Source of the DNA: Bog-756 sp963704615 | GTDB lineage: Bacteria; Actinomycetota; Acidimicrobiia; Acidimicrobiales; RAAP-2 | DNA: 64,000 nucleotides | Direction: 5' to 3' | Assembly (NCBI GenBank): GCA_963704615.1 | Contig: OY969923.1 | Span: 2,728,001 to 2,792,000 of the forward strand | Made by a program: the position numbers and the translations under genes | Notes under the pieces: model-generated | Databases searched by the model: none | Told to the model about the DNA's origin: nothing | Seen by the model: only the letters and a program-made list of their open reading frames with translations | In this document: positions 8,553-16,335 of the stretch, piece after piece | How the letters are laid out: the number at the start of each line of letters is the position of its first letter | Position numbering within the stretch: position 1 is the stretch's first letter

Positions 8553-9590
8553 TCAGTCGGGCGTCTCCACCGGGGTCACCGCCGCGGCCACCGCGTCGAC
8601 CAGCCCGCCCACGGCCAGGTCGTGGGCCACGGTGATGGCGTTGACGATGGCCACCGAGGACGACGACCCGTGGCTGATCACGCATACCCCGTCGACGCCC
8701 AGCAACATGGCCCCTCCGGTGTTCTCAGGATCGAGGTCGAAGGCCAACGGGAGGAGATGGGTGTAGAGGGCGTCGGCCGTGTCGCGGACATCGGGACGGC
8801 CGAGGATCTCGGTGAGGGCGCCGATGAGGAACCGCATCGAACCCTCCAGCGTCTTGAGGGCGACGTTGCCGGTGAAGCCGTCGGTCACGATGACGTCGGT
8901 CTTCGCCGTGAAGAAGTCCCGCCCCTCGACGTTGCCGACGAAGTCCAGACCTTCGCCACCGCCGCCGTCGGCCAACAAGGCGTGGGCCTCCTTCTCGAGA
9001 GGCGAACCCTTCGACTTCTCCTCACCGATGGAGAGCAGCGCCACTCTCGGCCGGTCGATCACGTAGCGCTTCCGGGCGAACGCCGCGCCCATCTGAGCGA
9101 ATTGCACCAGCATCTGAGGTGAGCACTCGGCGTTGGCACCCGAGTCGAGGAGAACGGTGGGGTGTGGCCCCCCGGGGAAGGGGATGGGAGTGGCGATGGC
9201 CGGGCGGAGGACCCCGGGAAGCCGGCCCATGCGCAACAGGGCGGCGGCCATGGCAGCTCCGGTGTTGCCCGCCGACACCATGGCCATGGCCTTCCCGTCC
9301 CGGACCGCCTCGGCCGCCCGCACCAGAGAGGAGTCCTTCTTCCGCCGAACACCCTGCCCGGGGTCGTCTTCCATCCCGATGACCTCGCTGGCCGGAAAGA
9401 ACGGGAGCTCCCCGATCTCGCCCATCAGGCCGGGCCGTCCGACCAGGGCCACCTCGATGCTGGTGCTCTCCGCCACCTGCCGGGCACCGGCCACGATCTC
9501 GCCGGGGGCCCGGTCCCCGCCCATGGCGTCAACCGCCACCGGGAGGGCGGCGAACTCCTCAGCGGTCAGCCGCGCCCCGCCCCGCCTCAC
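8553..9590 (-). CDS. plsX: Phosphate acyltransferase PlsX
   Basis: Converts acyl-ACP to acyl-phosphate for phospholipid synthesis. VAVDAMGGDRAPGEIV near the N-terminus, SAGNTGA, LLDSGANAECSP and VTDGFTGNV are diagnostic. I start it at GTG 9590, which shares a base with the rpmF stop (TAGTGA), giving 345 aa; the GTG of VAVDAMGG would shorten it by 15 codons. The rpmF-plsX order is widespread. Downstream, acpP would be expected next, but a plus-strand block intervenes. Confidence 0.95.
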   Translation of the reverse strand: MRRGGARLTAEEFAALPVAVDAMGGDRAPGEIVAGARQVAESTSIEVALVGRPGLMGEIGELPFFPASEVIGMEDDPGQGVRRKKDSSLVRAAEAVRDGKAMAMVSAGNTGAAMAAALLRMGRLPGVLRPAIATPIPFPGGPHPTVLLDSGANAECSPQMLVQFAQMGAAFARKRYVIDRPRVALLSIGEEKSKGSPLEKEAHALLADGGGGEGLDFVGNVEGRDFFTAKTDVIVTDGFTGNVALKTLEGSMRFLIGALTEILGRPDVRDTADALYTHLLPLAFDLDPENTGGAMLLGVDGVCVISHGSSSSVAIVNAITVAHDLAVGGLVDAVAAAVTPVETPD

Positions 9591-9769
9591 TACTCGACTT
9601 CGACGGCCTGACGGCCCTTGTACCAGCCACAGTTCGGGCACACCACGTGGGGGGTCTTGGCGTGGCTGCACTGCGGGCACACCGAGCGTGCCGGCGCCTT
9701 GAGCACCCAGTTGGATGCTCGGCGACTGCGGCTCTTCGACTTCGAGGTCTTCTTTTTGGGGACAGCCAT
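9590..9769 (-). CDS. rpmF: 50S ribosomal protein L32
   Basis: Small 59-residue ribosomal protein starting MAVPKKKTSKSKSRSRRASN. It has the two CXXC zinc-binding pairs (CPQC and CPNC) of the Zn-containing L32 form. It lies between DUF177 and plsX, its usual neighbours, with 12 nt after DUF177 and an overlap into plsX. Confidence 0.97.
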   Translation of the reverse strand: MAVPKKKTSKSKSRSRRASNWVLKAPARSVCPQCSHAKTPHVVCPNCGWYKGRQAVEVE

Positions 9770-9781
9770 AGGAGTGGCATC

Positions 9782-10378
9782 CTAGGCCAAACCGCCGGCC
9801 TCCGGTCCCCGCAGGGCGTCGAGCGCCGACCATCGCGGGTCACCCTCGGGCGGACAGTCGCACGGACCGAGGTTCCAGTTCTGCCCGCACCGGGGGCACA
9901 GGCCCTGGCAAACCTCCGAGCACAGCGGGGCCAGGGGGAGGTCGAGCAGCACGGCGTCGCGGGCCAGCGGCTCGAGATCCAATTCGTCCCCGTCCAGCAG
10001 GTAGGCATCGTCGCCCTCCTCGGAGCCGGCCGGTACGAAGCGCTCCCGCACCGCGGCCACCAGCACGCCGGCCACCGGGCCGCCGCACCGACGGCACTCC
10101 CCCTGCCACGGTGCGGTCACCGTTCCGGTGGCCATGATGCCTCCCGGATAGGACGAGAGGGTCAGGTCGGCCGTCACTGCCGCCCCGTCGGGGACGACCA
10201 CGCCCACCGCGGCCAGACCTTCGATGGGAGCGTGGAAGACATCGTGGCGCGACGCCCCCGGGTGCCGGCGCAGCCCGGCCACCGGGACCAGGAACGGCCG
10301 GGTCCCGCTCTTCCGACGGACTGGTGCCCCTCCTGATCCTCCGTCCACCGGATCGGTCGTCACCGGATCCACCCTCAT
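9782..10378 (-). CDS. DUF177 (YceD-like) protein
   Basis: YceD/DUF177 proteins are linked to 23S rRNA maturation or ribosome assembly and lie next to rpmF. This one has the conserved CRRCGGPV site and the LPLAPLCSEVCQGLCPRCGQN segment near the C-terminus, with several Cys residues that may bind zinc. ATG 10378 (MRVDPVTTDP) follows the upstream stop by 13 nt; the frame is open further upstream but would then overlap the preceding gene. Confidence 0.9.
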   Translation of the reverse strand: MRVDPVTTDPVDGGSGGAPVRRKSGTRPFLVPVAGLRRHPGASRHDVFHAPIEGLAAVGVVVPDGAAVTADLTLSSYPGGIMATGTVTAPWQGECRRCGGPVAGVLVAAVRERFVPAGSEEGDDAYLLDGDELDLEPLARDAVLLDLPLAPLCSEVCQGLCPRCGQNWNLGPCDCPPEGDPRWSALDALRGPEAGGLA

Positions 10379-10391
10379 CGGAACGCTCGGC

Positions 10392-11009
10392 TCAGTCGAG
10401 GTCCTGGTCGAAGAAGCCCTCGGGGTCATCGACCCCCTGACCTCCTCCGTCCGGTGTGTCCTGCGCCAGCGATGTGTCGCCCCCTTCACCGATCTCGATC
10501 CGGGGCAGAGGAGTGACCTGGAGCTTCTCCCGGCCGGCCTGCACCGTCTTCATCGTTCGATCGAGGACGATCTCGAAGCTGGCCAGCTTCTGGTCGGCGT
10601 AATCCTCGGCCTCGTGGCGGAGCCGACGGGCCTCCTCGTTGGCGTCGTCGAGGATCCGTTGGGCCACGTGGTTGGCCTGCCGCACGATCTCGGTGCGCTG
10701 CACCATCCGCTCGGCCTGGACCCTCACCTCCTCCAACAAGACGTCTGCCTCCCGACTCTTTTCGGCCAGGAATTCCTCGCGCTCTTTGAGCAGCCAACGG
10801 GCCTGTCGCAGCTCGTCGGGCATACGGTCGAGTGCCGCCTGCAGCAACTCGGCCAACTCCTCACGCGACACCAGGACCGAAGCCGACAGCGGCATCGCTT
10901 TGGCCGTCTGGACCAGATCGAGCGCACTCCGGATCAAGGTCTCGGCGTCGTGCTTCTCGCCGGCCTCCCGCTGCTGTTCGAGGTCCTCGAAGAGATCACT
11001 CATCGGCAA
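10392..11009 (-). CDS. SepIVA-like / DivIVA-type coiled-coil protein
   Basis: A 205-residue, highly charged helical protein. After a short N-terminal region the central part (about residues 70-165) is a long coiled coil rich in Glu, Arg and Ala, ending in an acidic Gly/Asp tail. In mycobacteria the septal factor SepIVA occupies the same place, just before DUF177 and rnc, and has similar composition, so a role in division or polar growth is inferred from position and fold. It overlaps coaD by 14 nt; starting at the second Met (11003) gives an 8-nt overlap. Confidence 0.72.
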   Translation of the reverse strand: MPMSDLFEDLEQQREAGEKHDAETLIRSALDLVQTAKAMPLSASVLVSREELAELLQAALDRMPDELRQARWLLKEREEFLAEKSREADVLLEEVRVQAERMVQRTEIVRQANHVAQRILDDANEEARRLRHEAEDYADQKLASFEIVLDRTMKTVQAGREKLQVTPLPRIEIGEGGDTSLAQDTPDGGGQGVDDPEGFFDQDLD

Positions 11010-11478
11010 ACTTTTCCTTGAGCCGAACGGCCACGACAGCGGGAACGAAGGAGGTCACGTCACCGCCGAAGCGGGCGACCTCCCTCAGCAGCCGCGAAGC
11101 GATGAACGAATGAGCGGAGCTGGTGGGGATGAACAGCGTCTCCACACCGGACAGCTGCTTGTTCATCTGAGCCATCTGCAGCTCGTTCTCGAAGTCGGAC
11201 ACGGCGCGCAGACCCTTGACGATGGCACTGGCCCCGACGTCCTGGGCCACGTTGACCACCAGCGTGGACACCGACACGATGCGGACGTTGACCAGGTGGC
11301 CCAGGGACTCCTCGAGCATCTCCTGGCGCTCGTCGAGGTCGAACAGGGCCTCGCTCTTCTGCGGATTCCGCAGCGCGGCCACCACGACCTCGTCGAACAG
11401 CCGTGAGGCGCGCTCGATCACCTCGAGGTGGCCGTTGTGAACCGGGTCGAACGATCCGGGAATGAGCGCGATCCTCAC
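10996..11478 (-). CDS. coaD: Phosphopantetheine adenylyltransferase
   Basis: Fourth step of coenzyme A synthesis. The protein starts VRIALIPGSFDPVHNGHLEV with the nucleotidyltransferase HNGH motif (HxGH) and ends with the PTSSAHSFIASRLLREVA segment typical of CoaD. I start it at GTG 11478, which overlaps the normal rsmD stop as GTGA; 160 aa matches the family length. In the sequence as given, the frame is open upstream into rsmD, but this is a frameshift effect and not a real fusion. Confidence 0.95.
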   Translation of the reverse strand: MRIALIPGSFDPVHNGHLEVIERASRLFDEVVVAALRNPQKSEALFDLDERQEMLEESLGHLVNVRIVSVSTLVVNVAQDVGASAIVKGLRAVSDFENELQMAQMNKQLSGVETLFIPTSSAHSFIASRLLREVARFGGDVTSFVPAVVAVRLKEKFADE

Positions 11479-12033
11479 GAGACGCCTTTCTTGGCGACCA
11501 GTTCGGGTCGGGCCACCGTCACGATGGTACCTCCATACCGCTTGGTTTTGATGACTCCCCAGTTCGGTGGAGCCGCCGAGCGCGGCACCGGATTCGAGGA
11601 CGGCGAGATCCCCAGGCAGGCGTGCGATGAGCGTCTCCCATTGGTCGTAACCGTAGGGAGGGTCACAGAGGACGAGGTCGTAGCGCGACGCCGTGGTGGC
11701 CGCCCACGACGACACGTCGGCACGGATGACAGTGGCGTCGCCGTCGCGCTCGGCGTCGGGACGTCCCACCGATTTCAGGTTGGCCCGCACCGCGGCGAGG
11801 GCGACGGCACTGTCGTCGACGAAGGTGACCGAAGCTGCCCCCCGGGAGAGGGCTTCGATCCCCATCGCTCCGGATCCGGCAAACAAGTCGGCCACCTGCA
11901 GGCCGTCCACCCCGCCCAGGCTGAAGAGGATGTCGAACACCGCCTCCCGCACACGGTCGGAGGTGGGGCGCACGACGTCGCCCGCCGGTGCGGACAGACG
12001 CCGGCCCCGCAACTCGCCACCGATCACGCGCAC
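11475..12033 (-). CDS. rsmD: 16S rRNA (guanine966-N2)-methyltransferase, frameshifted near the 3' end
   Basis: SAM-dependent methylation of 16S rRNA G966. The N-terminal frame gives VRVIGGELRGRRL, the SAM site DLFAGSGAMGIEALSRGA and the catalytic DPPY. After VLESGAALGG this frame loses similarity, while the next frame supplies the expected ending (PPNWGVIKTKRYGGT) and a TGA at 11475-11477 overlapping coaD as GTGA. One extra base around 11566-11590 explains this. The shift may be an assembly error or a real mutation; if real, the enzyme would be translated as an RsmD-CoaD fusion with a garbled joint. The GTG start at 12033 has a TAGTCT hexamer 6 nt upstream. Confidence 0.85.
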
Positions 12034-12039
12034 ACTGTC

Positions 12040-12045
12040 AGACTA
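12040..12045 (-). promoter_or_regulatory. -10-like TAGTCT upstream of rsmD (leaderless)
   Basis: TAGTCT on the minus strand ends 6 nt before the rsmD GTG. It would drive rsmD, coaD, the sepIVA-like gene, DUF177, rpmF and plsX separately from recG, whose stop lies 66 nt upstream of the hexamer. Confidence 0.55.
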
Positions 12046-12111
12046 CCGGGACACGAGCAACGTTCCGGGGCGGGCGACGCCCTCGACGCGCCGTCGATCC
12101 GATGGCCCGGC

Positions 12112-14364
12112 TCAGCTCTTGAACAGGAACTCGGCCTCGGCGTCGTCGATGAACAGCCGCAGTTCGTCCACCAGGAGTCGATGCTCGATCAGACCGGGGT
12201 CCTCCGCCACCAGCTCCTCGGCCAAGGTCCGCGCGTCGACCACCAGGGGTTGGTCGGAGAGGAGCCTGGCCAGTTTGAGGTCACTGCGGCCCTTCTGGCG
12301 GGCCCCGAGGATGGTGCCTTCGCCGCGCAGACCGAGATCGACCTCGGCCAACTCGAAGCCGTCGGTGGTCCGCTCCATGGCCGACAACCGGATGTCGACT
12401 TCAGGGGTGTCGTTCTCCGACAGCAGGTAGCACCAGGACGGGTCGCTTCCCCGCCCGACCCTGCCGCGCAGTTGATGGAGCTGGGCGATCCCGAACCGAT
12501 CGGCGTCCTCGATGACCATCACCGAGGCCTCGGGGATGTCCACCCCCACCTCGATCACCGTGGTCGCCACCAGCACGTCGAGAAGACCGGAGCGGAACTC
12601 GGCCATGACCTTCTCCTTGGCCCCCGAGGGAAGCTGGCCGTGAAGGAGACCGACACGCAACCCGCTGAGCTCGTGGGTGGCCAGTCGCTCCGCCTCGGCC
12701 ACCGCCGAGGTGGCCGCGACCTTCTCCGACCCCTCGACCAGAGGGCACACGACGAAGGCGCGGTGCCCGGTCCCGACCTGGTCGCGGACCCGGCTCCAGG
12801 CCTCTTCTCCTTGCCCCGGACTGCGCAGCCAGGTGGTGGTCACCGGGAGCCGCCCCGGTGGCAGCTCGTCGATGATGGTCATGTCCAGGTCGCCGAAGAC
12901 CACCATGGCCGCGGTGCGCGGGATGGGGGTTGCCGTCATGACCAACAGGTCCGGGTCGCGTCCGGTGCCGTCGTCACCCCGCCCCTTGGCCCGCAGGGCC
13001 GCCCGCTGCTCCACCCCGAACCGGTGCTGCTCGTCGATGACGACCACCCCGAGGGAGTGGAACCCGACCTCCTCGGTGAGCAGGGCATGGGTCCCGACGA
13101 GCAGGTCGACGCTGCCCTCCTGCAAGCCGGCGTGGAGGAGGGTCCGCTCCCGGGCCGGGACCCTGTTTGTCAGCACGGCAACCCGAAGAGGTCGCCGGCC
13201 TTCGAGGGTGGACGGGTCGGGCACCGACAGGCCGTCGACGAGGGAACGGACCTCGGCCGCGTGCTGTTCCGCCAGCACTTCGGTCGGAGCCATCAACGCC
13301 CCCTGGTGGCCTCCTTCCACCGCTACCAACATGGCGGCCACGGCCACCACCGTCTTCCCCGAGCCCACGTCGCCCTGGAGAAGTCGGTGCATGGGCAGCG
13401 GCCCGGCCAGGTCGTCGCGGATGGTCGCCATGGCCCGGCTCTGCGCCGGTGTCGGTGTGAAGGGCAGGCCGGCGATGAAATGGTCGACCAGGGTCGGAGC
13501 TCCGTCTCTCCGGGTGACGGTGTGCCGGATGCCACGGGCGTCGCGGGCCAACCGTTCCTGGCGGAGCACCAGGGCGAGCTGCAGACGGAACAGCTCGTCG
13601 AAGGCCAGTCGGCGGCGAGCCGGCTCGCACTCGCGGATCTGGGCGGGCCGGTGGATGTGATTGAAGGCAGCGCTGCGATCCACCAGATGGAAACGCCGAC
13701 GCCACGTGTCGGGAAGGGGGTCGGCGAAGCGTCCGGCCCGATCGAGGGCCTCCCCCACCAGGCGGCTGATCCGGGCCGACGTGAGGTCGGCCTTGTCGGT
13801 CAACGGGTACACCGGAAAGACCCGACCGACGCGCTCGCCCTCCTCGGGCTCGGACGGGTCGACCGCGGCTTGCAGCACGTCGACGGTCGGGCTGCTCAGC
13901 TGGAGGGCGCCCCGGTAGGAACCGACGGTCCCGTAGAACAGCGCCTGCGTCCCCACCGGGAGCTGCTTGGCCCGCCAGGCCTGGTTGAAGAAGACCACCT
14001 CCAACCGGCCGCTGGCGTCGGCGACCTGGAGGACCACCCGCGAGGGCGAGCGTCGGCGACCCCGGCCGTAGCCGGACGGTGGACGGTTGATCCGGACCAC
14101 CTCGCCCAGGACCGAGGCCTTCTCCCCGGGAGCGAGGTCGGCGATCGGCACCAGCCGGGTGCCATCGATGTAGCGCCGGGGATAGTGGGTGACCAGGTCG
14201 AGCACCGTCTCGATGTCGAGCTCAGCCAGATCGCGCGCCGCCACGGCTCCGACTCCTCGCAGCACCGACACCGGCAGGGCGGCCAGCTGACCGAGCTGGC
14301 GACCGGCTCCCTCGGTCGGTTCACGCTCCTCCGACGCGGCCTCGCTCATTCGATGACGCGTCAC
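12112..14364 (-). CDS. recG: ATP-dependent DNA helicase RecG
   Basis: Branch-migrating helicase that remodels stalled forks and Holliday junctions. The N-terminal wedge/OB domain (about residues 70-170) is followed by Walker A GDVGSGKTVVAVAAM, the DEQH box VVIDEQHRFGVEQ, TATPIPRT, and the C-terminal QLRGRVGRG motif. At 750 aa it is full length. The GTG at 14364 directly follows the fakA stop; ATG 14349 (MSEAASEE) is an alternative. It is co-transcribed with fakA, a common pairing. Confidence 0.97.
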   Translation of the reverse strand: MTRHRMSEAASEEREPTEGAGRQLGQLAALPVSVLRGVGAVAARDLAELDIETVLDLVTHYPRRYIDGTRLVPIADLAPGEKASVLGEVVRINRPPSGYGRGRRRSPSRVVLQVADASGRLEVVFFNQAWRAKQLPVGTQALFYGTVGSYRGALQLSSPTVDVLQAAVDPSEPEEGERVGRVFPVYPLTDKADLTSARISRLVGEALDRAGRFADPLPDTWRRRFHLVDRSAAFNHIHRPAQIRECEPARRRLAFDELFRLQLALVLRQERLARDARGIRHTVTRRDGAPTLVDHFIAGLPFTPTPAQSRAMATIRDDLAGPLPMHRLLQGDVGSGKTVVAVAAMLVAVEGGHQGALMAPTEVLAEQHAAEVRSLVDGLSVPDPSTLEGRRPLRVAVLTNRVPARERTLLHAGLQEGSVDLLVGTHALLTEEVGFHSLGVVVIDEQHRFGVEQRAALRAKGRGDDGTGRDPDLLVMTATPIPRTAAMVVFGDLDMTIIDELPPGRLPVTTTWLRSPGQGEEAWSRVRDQVGTGHRAFVVCPLVEGSEKVAATSAVAEAERLATHELSGLRVGLLHGQLPSGAKEKVMAEFRSGLLDVLVATTVIEVGVDIPEASVMVIEDADRFGIAQLHQLRGRVGRGSDPSWCYLLSENDTPEVDIRLSAMERTTDGFELAEVDLGLRGEGTILGARQKGRSDLKLARLLSDQPLVVDARTLAEELVAEDPGLIEHRLLVDELRLFIDDAEAEFLFKS

Positions 14365-16050
14365 TCACTCGATGGAGAACAGATACGGATACAGGGGTTG
14401 GCCTCCGTGGTGAACCTCGGTCTCGACATGGGACCGGTGATCCCTGATCCACTCGGTGATCCGCCGAGTGTCGGCGGCTCCGGAACCCTCGCCCTCGATG
14501 ATGGTCACCAGGTCGTGGTCGTTGGCGACCAGGATCTCCAGGAGTGCGCACGCCGCACCGGCGAGAGTGTCGTTGACCACCTCGATCCCCTGCCGGGAGA
14601 GACCGAGCCAGTCGCCGGCGTGGATCGGACCCGCCGGGCCGTCAGAATCGCGCACCGCCCGGGTCACCTCACCGGGCACCACCTTGTCGGCGGAGGCTTC
14701 CATCGCCCGGGCGTTGACCTCGCCCTCCGCTTCGGGGTCGTAGGCCAAAAGGGCGGCGAATCCCTCGGCGATGGTCTCGGTGGGCACCACCCAGACCGTC
14801 TTGCCGGTGAGATCGTCGACCCGCTCCGCCACCGGACGGATGTTGCCGTTGTTGGGGAGGAGGATGACCTGATCGGACCGGAGGGCGTTCACCGCGTCGA
14901 CCAGTTCCGCGGTCGACGGATTCATCGATTGGCCCCCGGCGATGAGCCCCTGCACGCCGAGGGAGCGGAAGATGCGCCCCACGCCGTCACCGGTGGCCAC
15001 GGCCACGACGCCGGTGGCCGGGGGAGGCCCGGTCGGTGCGTTCGGCGCCTCGCCGGCGGCCACCGCTTCGCGCACCCACCGTTCCTCTTCGACCTGTTCG
15101 AGGAGATCGGTCACCCGGATGGTGCGCGGTCGGCCGGCGTCGAGCGACGCCTCGATGGCGGCGCCGATGTCGTCGGTGTGGATGTGGCAGTTCCACAGCC
15201 CCTGGCCGCCGACCACCACGATGGAGTCGCCCAGACCCGCCCACACCTCCTTGAACGAGGAAATGGTGGTATCGGGCGCCTCGAGCAGGTACATGACCTC
15301 GTAACGGAGGCCGGCCAGATTGTCTTCCCCATCGCCCAAGGCGTCGGGCGCCGACGCGGTGCCGGGGGCTGCGGGATTGACAGGGCTCACCACGGTCTCG
15401 GGCACCTCGGGGGGCGTCGGCATCGGGCGTCCGTCGATCACGAAGAGGAGAGCGTCGAACAACAGCAAGTAGCCAGCCCCGCCGGCGTCAACCACCCCTG
15501 CCTCCTCCAGAACGGGCAGCAGGGCGGGGGTGCGGGCCAGCGCCTCGGCCGCCCCCGCCCGTGAGGCCTCGGCCACACTGACCAGCGATTCTCCTTTGTC
15601 GGCGGCGGCCCGGGCTTGGTCGGCGGCGGCCCGGGCCACGGTGATGATGGTGCCTTCCACAGGCCGCATGACCGCCTCGCGCGCCAATCGGTCGGCGATA
15701 GCCAGGGCTTCGGACAGCTCGTGGGCTCCCGGTGCACCGCTCGAGCGGGTGAGGCCCTCGGAGATCCCACGGAGGAGCTGGGAGAGGATGACCCCCGAGT
15801 TGCCCCGGGCCCCCATCAGCGAGCCGTGGGTGATGGCCTTGCCCGTCGCTTCGAGGTCCGGGGAGTCCAGAGTGGCGAGCTCGTCGGTGACCGACTCGAC
15901 GGTCAAGGCCATGTTGGTCCCGGTGTCACCATCGGGCACGGGATACACGTTGAGGCGGTTGATGAGCTCCTGATGGGACCGGAGCCCATCCCCGAAGGTG
16001 GCGATGACCTGGCGCAGCTCCGCGGCATTGAGCGTGTCCAGGACCACCAT
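14365..16050 (-). CDS. fakA: DAK2-domain fatty acid kinase-like protein (FakA/YloV)
   Basis: Probably phosphorylates fatty acids bound to a FakB partner for phospholipid synthesis. The N-terminal DhaL domain carries the Mg-ATP motif YPVPDGDTGTNM and GSLMGARGNSGVILSQ; middle and C-terminal domains follow the FakA layout, with NNGNIRP in the C-terminal part. Length (561 aa) is normal. No FakB (DegV family) gene is in the window. The ATG at 16050 lies 7 nt after TAGCAT, so the transcript is probably leaderless. It diverges from rpmB, as in many bacteria. Confidence 0.9.
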   Translation of the reverse strand: MVVLDTLNAAELRQVIATFGDGLRSHQELINRLNVYPVPDGDTGTNMALTVESVTDELATLDSPDLEATGKAITHGSLMGARGNSGVILSQLLRGISEGLTRSSGAPGAHELSEALAIADRLAREAVMRPVEGTIITVARAAADQARAAADKGESLVSVAEASRAGAAEALARTPALLPVLEEAGVVDAGGAGYLLLFDALLFVIDGRPMPTPPEVPETVVSPVNPAAPGTASAPDALGDGEDNLAGLRYEVMYLLEAPDTTISSFKEVWAGLGDSIVVVGGQGLWNCHIHTDDIGAAIEASLDAGRPRTIRVTDLLEQVEEERWVREAVAAGEAPNAPTGPPPATGVVAVATGDGVGRIFRSLGVQGLIAGGQSMNPSTAELVDAVNALRSDQVILLPNNGNIRPVAERVDDLTGKTVWVVPTETIAEGFAALLAYDPEAEGEVNARAMEASADKVVPGEVTRAVRDSDGPAGPIHAGDWLGLSRQGIEVVNDTLAGAACALLEILVANDHDLVTIIEGEGSGAADTRRITEWIRDHRSHVETEVHHGGQPLYPYLFSIE

Positions 16051-16057
16051 TGCCAGG

Positions 16058-16063
16058 ATGCTA
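16058..16063 (-). promoter_or_regulatory. -10-like TAGCAT upstream of fakA (leaderless)
   Basis: TAGCAT on the minus strand ends 7 nt before the fakA ATG. It overlaps the TAACCT hexamer reading toward rpmB, so the two divergent promoters share DNA. Confidence 0.55.
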
Positions 16064-16067
16064 ACCT
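16062..16067 (+). promoter_or_regulatory. -10-like TAACCT upstream of rpmB
   Basis: TAACCT lies 42 nt before the rpmB ATG, giving a leadered transcript with GAGGA ahead of the start. Confidence 0.4.
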
Positions 16068-16109
16068 TTGCGACCTACCTGGATGATCGGAAGAGGAAGT
16101 CGGAGCGTC

Positions 16110-16319
16110 ATGGCCGCGGTATGTGAGGTTTGTGGAAAGAAGCCATCGTTCGGCATGAACATCAGTCACTCCCACCGACGGACCAAGCGTCGTTGGAATC
16201 CGAACATCCAAAAGGTCCGCGCCTTGGTCAACGGCTCGCCCAAGCGGCTCAACGTCTGCACGTCGTGCATCCGGTCGGGCAAGGTCGTCAAACCGCCGGT
16301 GCGGGACATCCCCGCCTGA
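16110..16319 (+). CDS. rpmB: 50S ribosomal protein L28
   Basis: The 69-residue protein begins MAAVCEVCGKKPSFGMNISH and has two zinc-binding CXXC pairs (CEVC and CTSC). NISHSHRRTKRRWNPN is the L28 signature. ATG 16110 is preceded by GAGGA. It diverges from fakA, the standard context for rpmB. Confidence 0.97.
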   Translation: MAAVCEVCGKKPSFGMNISHSHRRTKRRWNPNIQKVRALVNGSPKRLNVCTSCIRSGKVVKPPVRDIPA

Positions 16320-16335
16320 GCGACAGCCCCTCCTG

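Noticed and set aside
10996..12033. A genuine RsmD-CoaD fusion enzyme
   Set aside because: The RsmD C-terminus is found in another frame with a proper stop overlapping the coaD GTG, so a single-base frameshift explains the continuous frame.
11428..15564. A 1378-codon plus-strand open frame
   Set aside because: It lies antisense to coaD, rsmD, recG and fakA, has no recognisable domain and is Gly/His/Arg-rich, the usual product of reading high-GC genes backwards.
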